Shown: positions 23,952 through 35,567, counted from the first letter of the stretch. The stretch is 47,983 bases of DNA from Candidatus Ruminimicrobiellum bubulum (GCA_017651625.1 JAGCCP010000020.1:1-47983); one strand, 5' to 3'. Numbers and translations are program-made. Notes: a model not told the origin generated them from the sequence alone.

Positions 23952-26312
23952 ATGAAGATTTCATATAATTGGCTAAAAGAGTTGGTGGATTTTGATATGG
24001 AGCCGCAGGACCTTTGTAAAATGCTCACATTTTTGGGTGTTGAAACAACAGTCGTTGGCGGCGGAACGAATTGGTCCGGAGTTATTACGGCTAAAGTTTT
24101 GGACAGACAAAAACATCCTAATTCTGATCATCTTTCAATATGTAAAGTTAACGACGGAACAAAAGATTATCAAATAGTTTGCGGTGCACCTAATGTTGCG
24201 GCAGGTCAAACAATACCTCTTGCTTTGATAGGTGCTGTTCTTCCCGGAAACTTTACCATAAAAGCTTCAAAAATCAGAGGTGTTTCTTCCGAAGGTATGA
24301 TATGTTCCAAAGAAGAGTTGGGATTGGAAGAAAGTTCAGACGGTATAATGGTGTTGGATGACAAAACTCCTTTAGGTAAAAAACTTGAAGATGTTTTGGA
24401 AAAACAAGATACAATTTTAGAAATAGAAATTACCACAAACAGAGGCGATTGTTTAAGTCATTGGGGAGTAGCAAGAGAAATTGCGGCAAAGTTGCAAAAA
24501 ATTGTTACATTGCCTCCGCTTAAAACAGCAAAATATGCCGAGAAAAATCTTGTTGATGTTAAAGATAAAGATTTGTGTACAAGATATATCGGTTGTCATA
24601 TAACAGGTGTAAAAATTGCTCCTTCTCCCAAATGGATGAAAGATAAACTTGAAAGTTGCGGAGTAAAAACAATTAACAATGTTGTGGATATTACCAACTA
24701 TGTTATGTTGGAATTAGGTCAACCTTTGCATGCTTTTGATGCTACCACTCTTTCAGGCGGAAAAGTTGTGGTAAGAAGAGCAAATGACGGTGAAAAGTTG
24801 GCAACACTCGACGGAAAAACTCACGAGTTGGATAAAAATAATCTTGTTATAGCAGACGGTTCAAAAGCACTTGCAATAGCGGGTGTTATCGGAGGACAAA
24901 GTTCTTCAATAACAGATGCAACAACCGAAGTGTTTTTGGAAGCGGCAGTATTTAATCCGGGAAGTGTTAGAAAAACAGCAAGGAAATTAAACATTTCCAC
25001 CGATGCTTCTTACAGATACGAAAGAGGAACATCTTGGGAAGTTGCCGAAATGGCAAGTTGGAGAGCATTAAATCTTATAACCGAACTTGCAGGCGGAAGA
25101 CTTGAAACAAGAGAAGACTATAACAGTCCGGATAACGAAAAAGCGGTAATAAATTTAAGAGTTGAAAGAGTAGAAAAACTTTTGGGATATGCCGTTGATG
25201 AAAAGACAATAGCAAACATATTAAGATTTTTGGGTATAGAAATAAGTTCTAAAGTACAAAATGTTCTTATAGCAGAAGTTCCTTCTTACAGAAACGATAT
25301 TAAAGAAGAAGTTGATTTAATAGAAGAAATCGCAAGAGTTGACGGTTATGAAAAGATTCCTATGGATATAGATTCCGGTATAAGTTCTACCGAACAAAAA
25401 GGTTCAAATAAATTAATAAAACAAATAACCAACTCTTTGGTAGGTTTAGGTTTCTGTGAAGCGATGAATTACAGTTTTGCCGAAATTAAAGATTTGGATA
25501 AATTGTATTTAAAATATACATACAAAATCGCAAATCCTATATCAAAAGAAAACGAAGTATTAAGACCATCTTTATTAACAGGTCTTATGAAAAATTTTGA
25601 TTTTAATGTAGGACAAGCAACAACAGACATAAAATTGTTTGAAGTAGGAAAAATATTTGATGATAAAGGTGAAAGAAGAGTTTTGGGTATATTGATGTCG
25701 GGTCCGGTATGGCAACCATGGTGGAAGTGGGAATCATCAAAACAAAATCCTAACTTTGATTTTTATTTTGCAAGCGGTGTTATATCAAGTATATTGCCTT
25801 CAAAAGAGTTTACAATAGCAGAAAACAGAACACCTGCAAAATATTATCATCCGGGAAAAACGGCTGCAATAGTTTATCACGGTAAAGTTGTAGGCCAGTT
25901 CGGCGTTTTAAGACCTGATGTTGTAGAAAGTACAAACGATGAAGTTATATATGCCGAAATTGAAATAGAAAATATAGAAAAAAATTATAAAAATAAAATT
26001 AATGCTTACGAACATGTGGCAAAGTTCCCTGCAGTAAAAAGAGATATTTCCGTTGTTGCAGATAAAACAGTTAAGTTTGAAAAGATAGAAAAAATTATAA
26101 AACATGTAATGAAAGACGGCGGAATATTAAAAGATTGGTCTTTGTTTTCCGTATATGAAAATGAAAAGTTAGGTACAGGAAAAATAAGTTATTCGTTCAG
26201 ATTAACTTACAGACATAACGATAAGACATTGAACGATGCGGAAGTAAATAAAGATATCGCAATTCTTTTGGAAAAGTGGAATAAAGATTTGGGAATATCT
26301 TTAAGAAATTAG
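23952..26312 (+). CDS. pheT: Phenylalanyl-tRNA synthetase beta subunit
   Basis: 786 residues, normal length. The N-terminal B1 domain has the EMAP-like tRNA-binding fold (VITAKVLDRQKHPNSDHLSICKVN .. VCGAPNVAAGQ .. GVSSEGMICSKEELG). The B3/B4 editing domain (VVDITNYVMLELGQPLHAFDATTL .. EVFLEAAVFNPGSVRKTARKLNISTDASYRYERG), B5, the catalytic-like core and the C-terminal anticodon-binding FDX-ACB domain (AKFPAVKRDISVVADK .. YSFRLTYRHNDKTLND) follow. A large word array begins right at its stop. Confidence 0.97.
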   Translation: MKISYNWLKELVDFDMEPQDLCKMLTFLGVETTVVGGGTNWSGVITAKVLDRQKHPNSDHLSICKVNDGTKDYQIVCGAPNVAAGQTIPLALIGAVLPGNFTIKASKIRGVSSEGMICSKEELGLEESSDGIMVLDDKTPLGKKLEDVLEKQDTILEIEITTNRGDCLSHWGVAREIAAKLQKIVTLPPLKTAKYAEKNLVDVKDKDLCTRYIGCHITGVKIAPSPKWMKDKLESCGVKTINNVVDITNYVMLELGQPLHAFDATTLSGGKVVVRRANDGEKLATLDGKTHELDKNNLVIADGSKALAIAGVIGGQSSSITDATTEVFLEAAVFNPGSVRKTARKLNISTDASYRYERGTSWEVAEMASWRALNLITELAGGRLETREDYNSPDNEKAVINLRVERVEKLLGYAVDEKTIANILRFLGIEISSKVQNVLIAEVPSYRNDIKEEVDLIEEIARVDGYEKIPMDIDSGISSTEQKGSNKLIKQITNSLVGLGFCEAMNYSFAEIKDLDKLYLKYTYKIANPISKENEVLRPSLLTGLMKNFDFNVGQATTDIKLFEVGKIFDDKGERRVLGILMSGPVWQPWWKWESSKQNPNFDFYFASGVISSILPSKEFTIAENRTPAKYYHPGKTAAIVYHGKVVGQFGVLRPDVVESTNDEVIYAEIEIENIEKNYKNKINAYEHVAKFPAVKRDISVVADKTVKFEKIEKIIKHVMKDGGILKDWSLFSVYENEKLGTGKISYSFRLTYRHNDKTLNDAEVNKDIAILLEKWNKDLGISLRN

Positions 26313-26418
26313 AACGACAGGTTATAGGGTGATAAGGTGATAGGGTTATAGGTCGAGAACGGCAACGACAAACAACTAAAAAATAACCAATAACCCAATA
26401 AACCAATAACCCCATAAA
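26311..26418 (+). repeat. GGTTATAGGGTGATAAGG word array starting at the pheT stop
   Basis: About 105 bases starting GAACGACAGGTTATAGG. The 5' half repeats GGTTATA/GGTGATA words and the 3' half repeats their near complement (AATAACC, AATAAACC), so the whole can fold into an imperfect long hairpin. A closely matching copy follows the groES stop (29428-29535), and a partial one precedes tolC. Confidence 0.8.
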
Positions 26419-26420
26419 CT

Positions 26421-26443
26421 AAAATTTTGTGAAACAAAATTTT
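26421..26443. repeat. Triloop hairpin upstream of rplM
   Basis: AAAATTTTGT / ACAAAATTTT with loop GAA, directly after the word array. Confidence 0.7.
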
Positions 26444-26486
26444 GTATTTTTATAATCCTATAGTTGACGAAAGAGTGGACTTTCTG

Positions 26487-26515
26487 TTGACTATGAGCCC
26501 AAAATTATATAAAAT
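26487..26515 (+). promoter_or_regulatory. Promoter of rplM-rpsI
   Basis: TTGACT (26487-26492), 17-base spacer, TAAAAT (26510-26515), about 38 bases before the rplM ATG. Confidence 0.65.
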
Positions 26516-26552
26516 ACAAATTTAATATACTAAATAGGTAGGTTCGACTAAA

Positions 26553-26981
26553 ATGAAGAATGGTAAAACTTATCTTCCGAAAGCGGAAGAAATAACAAGA
26601 AAATGGCATTTTATAGATGCTGACGGTCAAGTATTGGGAAGATTGGCAGTAAGAGTAGCTGCATTATTAAGAGGAAAAAGAAAAGCAATTTATACATCTC
26701 ATATAGATTGTGGAGACTTTGTTGTATTAACAAACGTTTCAAAAATTGTTCTTACAGGTAAGAAACTTGAACAGAAAACAGCTTTTTCATTCTCAGGTTA
26801 TCCCGGTGGAGCAAAATTAACTCCTTATTCAAAATTAATGGCAGAAAATCCTGAAAAGGCAGTAAGAATTGCAGTAAAAGGAATGTTGCCACAAAATAAA
26901 TTAGCAGATAAACAAATGAAAAGATTGAAACTTTTCAAAGGTGCAGAACATACTCACCAAGCACAAGCAGTTACAAAATAA
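26553..26981 (+). CDS. rplM: 50S ribosomal protein L13
   Basis: 142 residues, full length. Characteristic blocks are RKWHFIDADGQVLGRLAVRVAALLRGK, DCGDFVVLTNVSKIVLTGKK and RIAVKGMLPQNKLADKQMKRLKLFKGAEHTHQAQ. It is an early-assembling 23S rRNA-binding protein. It is paired with rpsI as in nearly all bacteria, under its own promoter. Confidence 0.97.
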   Translation: MKNGKTYLPKAEEITRKWHFIDADGQVLGRLAVRVAALLRGKRKAIYTSHIDCGDFVVLTNVSKIVLTGKKLEQKTAFSFSGYPGGAKLTPYSKLMAENPEKAVRIAVKGMLPQNKLADKQMKRLKLFKGAEHTHQAQAVTK

Positions 26982-26997
26982 GGAGAAATAAAAAAAT

Positions 26998-27390
26998 ATG
27001 AATACAGGTTATTTAAAAGCAGGAAGAAGAAAAAATGCAGTTGCAAGAGTAAGAATGTCTGAAGGAACAGGTAAAATCGTTATAAACGATAAAACCGTTG
27101 AAGAATATTTTAAAGGTTTACAAAGAAACACAAAAATCGCTTTGAAACCTATTGAAGTATGGTCAGGTTCAAAGAAATATGATATTTATGTAAATGTTAA
27201 CGGCGGCGGAGTTTCCGGTCAGGCAGGAGCAGTTAGTCATGCATTAGCAAGAGCAATCTTAACAATAGACGAATCTATGAAAGATACATTAAGAAAAGAA
27301 GGTCTTTTGACCAGAGATCCGAGAATGGTAGAAAGAAAGAAACCCGGAAGACCAAAAGCAAGAAAGAGATTCCAATTCTCAAAGAGATAA
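26998..27390 (+). CDS. rpsI: 30S ribosomal protein S9
   Basis: 130 residues. The hallmark features are GRRKNAVARVRMSEGTGKIVIN at the start, GGGVSGQAGAVSHALARAIL in the middle and the basic C-terminal tail RMVERKKPGRPKARKRFQFSKR, whose last residues reach the P-site tRNA. It follows rplM by 16 bases with AGGAGA as ribosome site and is followed by a strong terminator. Confidence 0.97.
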   Translation: MNTGYLKAGRRKNAVARVRMSEGTGKIVINDKTVEEYFKGLQRNTKIALKPIEVWSGSKKYDIYVNVNGGGVSGQAGAVSHALARAILTIDESMKDTLRKEGLLTRDPRMVERKKPGRPKARKRFQFSKR

Positions 27391-27406
27391 TACTATTACA
27401 ATACAC

Positions 27407-27442
27407 AAAAAAGGAAGGAGAAAAACTCTCCTTCCTTTTTTT
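27407..27442 (+). terminator. Intrinsic terminator after rpsI
   Basis: AAAAAAGGAAGGAGA / TCTCCTTCCTTTTTT, a stem of about 15 bp followed by T. Confidence 0.9.
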
Positions 27443-27456
27443 ATTCCCGTAAAAAT

Positions 27457-27495
27457 AAAAAAAGCAGGAAGAGAAAATTCTTCCTGCTTTTTATT
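27457..27495 (-). terminator. Intrinsic terminator after gdhA
   Basis: AAAGCAGGAAGA / TCTTCCTGCTTT with A and T tracts outside, oriented to end the minus-strand gdhA message. It sits back to back with the rpsI terminator. Confidence 0.88.
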
Positions 27496-27509
27496 ATGGT
27501 TAATACTAA

Positions 27510-28942
<1,433 letters not shown>

Positions 28943-28958
28943 AGTGTTCTATTAAAAC

Positions 28959-29011
28959 ATTATATAGTGTGATTGGAAAGTATTTTACATTTTTATTTTT
29001 TTATTTGTCAA
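28959..29011 (-). promoter_or_regulatory. Promoter region of gdhA
   Basis: On the minus strand TTGACA (29011-29006), 18-base spacer, TAAAAT (28987-28982). A second perfect TATAAT lies at 28964-28959 without a good -35. Either would transcribe through the hairpin leader. Confidence 0.55.
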
Positions 29012-29030
29012 TATTTTTTTGTACAAAGTA

Positions 29031-29059
29031 TTGACAAACAAAAAAACTTGTTATATAAT
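29031..29059 (+). promoter_or_regulatory. Promoter of groES-groEL
   Basis: TTGACA (29031-29036), exactly 17 bases, TATAAT (29054-29059): a consensus sigma70 promoter, overlapped at its 3' end by the CIRCE operator. Confidence 0.9.
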
Positions 29060-29085
29060 TAGCAACTGTTTAGTAAGAGTGCTAA
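29059..29085 (+). promoter_or_regulatory. CIRCE operator (HrcA site)
   Basis: TTAGCAACT-N9-GAGTGCTAA. The right arm is the exact CIRCE consensus; the left arm differs from TTAGCACTC at its last three positions. It begins on the last base of the -10 box, so HrcA binding would block the promoter. Confidence 0.85.
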
Positions 29086-29140
29086 AAATAAAATTTAATA
29101 AAAGACTCAAAAAATATAGATAATTTAGGAGGAGAAAAAG

Positions 29141-29427
29141 ATGAAAATCAGACCATTAGGTGACAGAATTTTGGTTAAAGCCGAAGAACCAAAAGAAAAG
29201 AAAATCGGCGGAATAATCATTCCCGACACCGCAAAAGAAAAACCGCAAGAAGGAACTGTTATAGCTGCAGGCAACGGCAGAATGGGTAAAGACGGTAAAG
29301 TTATACCTATGGATGTAAAAGTAGGTGATAAAGTTTTGTACGGCAAATATTCCGGAACGGAAGTTAAAATAGATAACGTTGCTTACTTAATAATGTCACA
29401 AGATGATGTTTTAGGTATTTTGGAGTA

Positions 29428-29428
<1 letters not shown>
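29141..29428 (+). CDS. groES: Co-chaperonin GroES
   Basis: 95 residues, full length. It starts [37 protein letters not shown], which includes the mobile loop ([12 protein letters not shown]), and ends [14 protein letters not shown]. It caps the GroEL cavity during ATP-driven folding. AGGAGG precedes the ATG. Heat-shock control by HrcA is indicated by the CIRCE site. A 120-base gap with a word array separates it from groEL. Confidence 0.98.
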
Positions 29429-31177
<1,749 letters not shown>

Positions 31178-31180
<3 letters not shown>

Positions 31181-31204
31181 AAAATTTGTGTAACAAATTT
31201 TTTA
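31178..31204 (+). repeat. Triloop hairpin built on the groEL stop codon
   Basis: TAAAAAATTTGT (31178-31189) pairs exactly with ACAAATTTTTTA (31193-31204) around GTA. The first three bases are the groEL TAA stop. Confidence 0.8.
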
Positions 31205-31213
31205 CCTATAAAA

Positions 31214-31256
31214 AGAAAACGGCAGAGCATAGTCTCTGCTGTTTTCTTTTTCTTCT
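31214..31256 (+). terminator. Intrinsic terminator after groEL
   Basis: AGAAAACGGCAGAG / CTCTGCTGTTTTCT with one G-T pair, followed by TTTTCTT. Confidence 0.85.
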
Positions 31257-31296
31257 TTTAAAATTTCTTATTTCCAAGCAAAAAAGCCATTCGTTT

Positions 31297-31436
31297 GAAA
31301 AATTTAAAGCCGTGCTCCAACTTGAAAAATCCTAACTACCTAATGTAACGGATTTTTCTTCAATCATGTTCGCACTAAAAAACTTTTTAATTTATAGTTT
31401 TTTGCTCTAAATTTTTCTGCACTCATAGACGGCTTT
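31297..31436. other. Structured, possibly pseudoknotted intergenic element
   Basis: Four complementary pairs: GAAAAATTTA (31297-31306) with TAAATTTTTC (31408-31417); AAAGCCGT (31306-31313) with ACGGCTTT (31429-31436); GAAAAATCC (31324-31332) with GGATTTTTC (31350-31358); AAAAAACT (31377-31384) with AGTTTTTT (31396-31403). The first two interleave, which gives either a pseudoknot or alternative folds around two internal hairpins. No known RNA family was recognised. Confidence 0.4.
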
Positions 31437-31616
31437 AATCATGCTTGTAAATAAAAATTTTAAAAGATTAATTGTTGTCCTTACATTCTTATGCTTATAC
31501 TAAAAAATAATTAGGGAATTTTTTTGTCTCACTGACAAAACTTTTAGTTTTTTTGATGTCCTTATATTTTTATGTTAATGTCTTTTACTATATAATCATA
31601 AAAATTTCACAAATTT

Positions 31617-31645
31617 TTGACAATTTCGTTTTACTTTGTTATAAT
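31617..31645 (+). promoter_or_regulatory. Consensus promoter of the major barrel gene
   Basis: TTGACA (31617-31622), 17-base spacer, TATAAT (31640-31645). Both boxes are perfect, implying strong expression. Confidence 0.9.
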
Positions 31646-31702
31646 TCTGACTATATTTAAATTATGTATGAAGTAAAATTTTAATAAATGGAGGCAGTAA
31701 AA

Positions 31703-33178
31703 ATGAAAAAGTTAGTAGCTTTGTTGGCTGCAGTAGTGTTGGGTACACAGTCTTTGTACGCAACAGATTTTTTGTTCATGAAAAATGTTAAGTTTTACGG
31801 GGAAGGACAGACTGTAGGTTATGCTGTACAAAACGGGTATGACTTAAACTTGGGTGCATTGGTTCCCAGTATTATGAAAAATGGTCCTCTAGGTATGAAG
31901 CTTAATTCAAACTATAGCGGAGTTACAACATTCCTTACAGCAGGTTTAACATTTGATATCATTGAAAACATCTCGGCAGATTTCTCGTTGGCTTATTCAA
32001 CAAGTTGGGGAGAAGGAAATAAGTTCTTGGGATTAATAGATAATCCTAACGGTTCTGCAACCAAAGGTGACAGCATTCAAAGTTATTTAGACAATATAAG
32101 AGTACAAACAGCAAACGTAACAATAAATAAATTGTTTGATGTTGACGGTTTAAGCATTAAAGTAGGTCGTCAATATTACGGAGACGAAGACAGTTCTGTA
32201 ATGTATTTCGGTATAAGACATGAGCAACCTTTGTTTGGTCTTAACTTGCCTTTAATAGGTTTTGATAATATAAGTTCAGTAGATGCTGCTACAGTATACT
32301 ATGAAAAAGATAATATAAAAGCTAACTTCATATATGCAAACCTCGGAAAAGTTTTGGGAGTACCTTTGAATGTAGACGGATTGATAATGCCTTTAGCATC
32401 TGAAGAGGCTTATAATAGAGGTATAGACTTAGGAAGAGATACCACGGTTATAGGTGCCGATGCAAAATTCTTGAACTTAGCAGATATTTTAAATGTTCAA
32501 GTTTATGCATATGACATTGAAAATCCGTTAGTTGCTCACTATGACATAGTAGGTGTTAAACCCAGTGTAGAAGTAGACGGCTTAAAAGCATCCGTAGAAT
32601 TTGCAATGAATTTTGCTGGAGACAATCCTTTCGAAACAGGAGACTTATTTGAGGATGGTACCCCGATAAAGAGCGAAGCAAATCTTATAAAAGCTGATGT
32701 TTCTTATGATTTAGAAAAGAAAGCAAAAGTAAGAGCAGGTTTTGCAGTACAAGGCGGAACAGAAGGTGTTAAAGAATTTTTGAACGGAGAATATCCGGGT
32801 AAAATTTCTATAAAACCTTTCGTAAATTTCGGAAACTATGTTCCGGGAATGGTTTTCGGTCAGCAAGAAGTTACTCGTATTTTGTCTATGATTGATTTCA
32901 GAGCTATCAACATAGGTGCGGATTATTATAAAGATAAATTCACATTCTCTTTCGATTACTATAATTTTGCTGCAAGAGACAACGGTTTGAATTACGGAGA
33001 CGAAGTAGATTTGAAAGTTAAATATAAATATGTTGAAGGATTGGATTTCTTCTTTGGTGTAGGTTGCTTCATGGTTTCTGATGATATCAATTCCAAAGTT
33101 GAGATGATTAGCGGTGAATCCGGATTCCTTTCTGAAATTACTTCTTCATTCCAGTTAGGTGCTACATATAAGTTCTAA
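31703..33178 (+). CDS. Outer-membrane beta-barrel protein, porin-like
   Basis: 491 residues from ATG 31703, which has GGAGG eight bases upstream; an earlier in-frame ATG at 31688 overlaps that site and is unlikely. A signal peptide (MKKLVALLAAVVLGTQSLYA) is followed by many alternating amphipathic strands and a C-terminal strand ending in aromatic/basic FQLGATYKF, as in barrels recognised by BamA. A segment IKVGRQYYGDEDSSVMYFG faintly recalls the GRQ motif of alginate-export-type porins. A perfect promoter and private terminator suggest an abundant monocistronic surface protein, perhaps the main porin. Barrel nature is likely; the transported substrate is unknown. Confidence 0.72.
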   Translation: MKKLVALLAAVVLGTQSLYATDFLFMKNVKFYGEGQTVGYAVQNGYDLNLGALVPSIMKNGPLGMKLNSNYSGVTTFLTAGLTFDIIENISADFSLAYSTSWGEGNKFLGLIDNPNGSATKGDSIQSYLDNIRVQTANVTINKLFDVDGLSIKVGRQYYGDEDSSVMYFGIRHEQPLFGLNLPLIGFDNISSVDAATVYYEKDNIKANFIYANLGKVLGVPLNVDGLIMPLASEEAYNRGIDLGRDTTVIGADAKFLNLADILNVQVYAYDIENPLVAHYDIVGVKPSVEVDGLKASVEFAMNFAGDNPFETGDLFEDGTPIKSEANLIKADVSYDLEKKAKVRAGFAVQGGTEGVKEFLNGEYPGKISIKPFVNFGNYVPGMVFGQQEVTRILSMIDFRAINIGADYYKDKFTFSFDYYNFAARDNGLNYGDEVDLKVKYKYVEGLDFFFGVGCFMVSDDINSKVEMISGESGFLSEITSSFQLGATYKF

Positions 33179-33197
33179 TTAGGAAGTTGATTTTATA

Positions 33198-33240
33198 AAA
33201 AAGATGGACAGATTAAATTTAATCTGTCCGTCTTTTTAGT
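33198..33240 (+). terminator. Intrinsic terminator after the barrel gene
   Basis: GGACAGATTAAA followed directly by TTTAATCTGTCC, flanked by AAAGA/TCTTTTT. The stem is about 17 bp and ends in T. Confidence 0.88.
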
Positions 33241-33272
33241 TTTTTTTGTCGTTTATAAAAAGATTTGTTTTG

Positions 33273-33301
33273 TTGCTAAAAAAATAAAATTTTAGTATAA
33301 T
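33273..33301 (+). promoter_or_regulatory. Promoter of tRNA-Pro
   Basis: TTGCTA (33273-33278), 17-base spacer, TATAAT (33296-33301), about 30 bases before the tRNA. Confidence 0.65.
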
Positions 33302-33332
33302 CTTTAGCCGAGTTACACAATTTAAGATGTTT

Positions 33333-33406
33333 CGGGGAGTAGCGTAGTTGGCTAACGCGCCTGCTTTGGGAGCAGGAGACCGTGGGTTCAAGTCCCGCCT
33401 CCCCGA
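33333..33406 (+). tRNA. tRNA-Pro (anticodon UGG)
   Basis: A 74-base cloverleaf. Acceptor CGGGGAG / CTCCCCG, anticodon stem CCTGC / GCAGG with loop TTTGGGA (anticodon TGG at 33367-33369), T-loop GTTCAAG, discriminator A. CCA is not encoded. A run of T follows and may terminate it. Confidence 0.96.
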
Positions 33407-33437
33407 TTTTTTTATTTTCAATTCATTAATAAAATCA

Positions 33438-33466
33438 TTGTAGTAATACTTTTTAAATGCTATAAT
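33438..33466 (+). promoter_or_regulatory. Promoter of the sulfatase gene, almost touching the start codon
   Basis: TTGTAG (33438-33443), 17-base spacer, TATAAT (33461-33466). The ATG is at 33476, only nine bases after the -10 box, so the message would be leaderless or nearly so. Confidence 0.6.
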
Positions 33467-33475
33467 CTACTGATA

Positions 33476-35539
33476 ATGGAAGAAAGATTTAACTTTAATG
33501 TTATATTAAACAGTTTTGTCTTTATTATACCTATAAACATCGTAGTTCTTGTGTTACTTGCGATTTATAGGCTTTTTTTCTTTGTGTATTTTGCCGACTT
33601 TTCTGTAGTGTCTTCCCTAAAATTGTATATCCTAAAAGCTTTTTGGATGGGATTCAGATTTGATTTATCTATAGTTGCATATATAAATGCACCGATTACT
33701 TTATTGTTTGTAATATGTTTACTGTTAAAAAGTTATCCTTTCTTTAAGAAAATAATTTCTTTTATTAAATATTATTATTTCATAATATTTTCTCTAATGT
33801 TTTTGGCGGTATTTGTAGATTTGGCTTTTTACGCTTACTTTAAAGATCATTTCAATTTAATGATTTTCGGTTTTTTTGAAGATGATACGTTTGCTTTAAT
33901 TAAAACGATACTTTCCGATTACAGATTTTATTTTCTTGTGTTGGTGTTTTTTGCACTATCCGTTTTATTGCTGAATTTGTCCCGCTGGACATACAAAGAA
34001 CTTAAATACAACGAAAGAATATTTAATACGTTGTATTGGTCGAAAACTAAAAAATTCATAACGGTTCTTATAATATTGTGTTTGAATTTTATTTTCGCAA
34101 GAGGTTCTTTTTCGATGTTTCCGTTAGGACTTTTTTATTCTCAAATTTCGCCTAACTATTTTATAAATAAGTTGTGTGTGAACCCGATACATCCGTTGGC
34201 AGATACAATGTATTTAAAATTTAAAAATGCAAAAAATACCATCAATTTGCAAGATATTTTTAAATATTCCGACCAAGATAATATAATGCAGGATTTAACT
34301 GTTTTATCAAAATATAAAGATATTCCTAATTGTAACGATGCTGTAAAAAAAATAACTGCGGAAAATAAAAGTTTGGAAACAAATAAGCCTAATGTCGTTC
34401 TTATAGTTATGGAAGGGTTTGGCGAAATGCCTGTTTTAAATAACAGTAAAGATTTTGACGTTATGGGAGAACTAAAAAATCATTTCGATAAAGATATTGT
34501 TTTCTATAACTTTTTGGCAGCAGGTTTTATAACAATTCATGCAATAGAATCTATGACTTTGGGAATACCGCAAAGACCGTACGTAAACCAAATTACGCAA
34601 ACACAAGATGCATTTTGCCAGTTTGCAAGTTCCATGGTGTTACCGTATAAAAAAGCAGGATACCATTCATCGGCTTTATATGGCGGCAGCATGACATGGA
34701 GAGATTTGGAAGGATTTTTTAAAGTACAAGGTTTTGATGATATTGTAGGTGAAGGAAATGTTCATGTAGACTCAAAAGACAGACATTCTTGGGGAATAAA
34801 CGATGACAAACTTTTTGAGTTGGTAGAAAAATATTTGTTTGATGAAGATGTAACGGAACCGAAATTTATTTATGCGATAACAACACAAACTCATCCTCCG
34901 TATAAAGTTTCCGACGATTATCAACCGTTACCTTTAACTGTTCCTTCAAGTGTGGGAAAAATGATGTCATCGAAAGATTTAAATAATAAAAATTTATTTA
35001 AAGTTTATCAGTATGCAAACAGGCAACTTGCAAAGTTTATAACCGATGTGAAAAAATCCAAGTTTGCCGATAATACGATTATTGCCGTTACCGGCGATCA
35101 TAATTTGAGAGAACTTTCCGATTATACTCCGGAAGAAACTTTTGTAAGGTATGCGGTTCCTTTTTATATTTATATACCGCAACAAATAAAAAAAGATTTG
35201 AATATTCAAAAAGTGAACACAAAAGTTTTCGGTTCTCATATGGACATAATGCCTACATTGTACAGCTTGTCTTTATCATCGGCACAATATACTTCGTTCG
35301 GTAACAGTTTGCTTGATACCGAAGATAATATAGCGTTAAATGTTGACGGAGTAGTTTTAAAAGACAATATTGCAATAAAATATAATTTGGTTGACGATTC
35401 TATACAATCGTTTACGTTTGATAATAAAACTAAAAAGCTTTCTTTGGTTGATAAGACCGAAGATCATGAGTTGTTGAAAAAATATTATAAAGCCGTAATG
35501 AGTGCCGGTGATAATTTCGTGAAATCCAGCACATTATAA
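33476..35539 (+). CDS. LtaS/MdoB-like membrane sulfatase-family transferase
   Basis: 687 residues. Five predicted membrane helices lie in the first ~220 residues. A periplasmic alkaline-phosphatase-superfamily domain follows: NVVLIVMEGFGEMPVL (metal-site strand), TIHAIESMTLGIP (the Thr is the likely nucleophile by analogy to LtaS), YHSSALYGGSMTWRDLEGFFKVQGFDDIVGEGN, WGINDDKLFELV, and VTGDHN near the end. Relatives transfer phosphoglycerol or phosphoethanolamine to envelope glycans or lipids, or cleave sulfates. No Shine-Dalgarno sequence precedes the ATG and the promoter is adjacent, suggesting leaderless translation. The family is fairly sure; the substrate is unknown. Confidence 0.83.
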   Translation: MEERFNFNVILNSFVFIIPINIVVLVLLAIYRLFFFVYFADFSVVSSLKLYILKAFWMGFRFDLSIVAYINAPITLLFVICLLLKSYPFFKKIISFIKYYYFIIFSLMFLAVFVDLAFYAYFKDHFNLMIFGFFEDDTFALIKTILSDYRFYFLVLVFFALSVLLLNLSRWTYKELKYNERIFNTLYWSKTKKFITVLIILCLNFIFARGSFSMFPLGLFYSQISPNYFINKLCVNPIHPLADTMYLKFKNAKNTINLQDIFKYSDQDNIMQDLTVLSKYKDIPNCNDAVKKITAENKSLETNKPNVVLIVMEGFGEMPVLNNSKDFDVMGELKNHFDKDIVFYNFLAAGFITIHAIESMTLGIPQRPYVNQITQTQDAFCQFASSMVLPYKKAGYHSSALYGGSMTWRDLEGFFKVQGFDDIVGEGNVHVDSKDRHSWGINDDKLFELVEKYLFDEDVTEPKFIYAITTQTHPPYKVSDDYQPLPLTVPSSVGKMMSSKDLNNKNLFKVYQYANRQLAKFITDVKKSKFADNTIIAVTGDHNLRELSDYTPEETFVRYAVPFYIYIPQQIKKDLNIQKVNTKVFGSHMDIMPTLYSLSLSSAQYTSFGNSLLDTEDNIALNVDGVVLKDNIAIKYNLVDDSIQSFTFDNKTKKLSLVDKTEDHELLKKYYKAVMSAGDNFVKSSTL

Positions 35540-35567
35540 TGTATAATATTTTAACGGTTTAATTTTT

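Larger units (their letters stand above)
31181..31702. other. Intergenic region between groEL and the barrel gene (522 bases)
   Basis: No protein-coding gene is seen. It holds the groEL terminator (31214-31256), a structured segment (31297-31436), a hairpin TTTTGTC-TCACT-GACAAAA near 31522-31540, two similar words TGTCCTTAYATTYTTATG (about 31476 and 31557), and the consensus promoter (31617-31645) of the next gene. Confidence 0.6.

Noticed and set aside
26197-26415. Minus-strand 72-codon open frame after pheT
   Set aside because: Its repetitive translation is a reading of the word array and the pheT antisense strand.
31257-31616. Short minus-strand ORFs with AAGGA-like sites in the groEL-porin gap
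   Set aside because: The longest is about 20 codons and they are interrupted in every frame; a structured or decayed element explains the region better.
33236-33421. Minus-strand 61-codon open frame with an RRDLNPRSPAPKAG-like translation
   Set aside because: It is the antisense of the tRNA-Pro gene, a well-known kind of spurious ORF.
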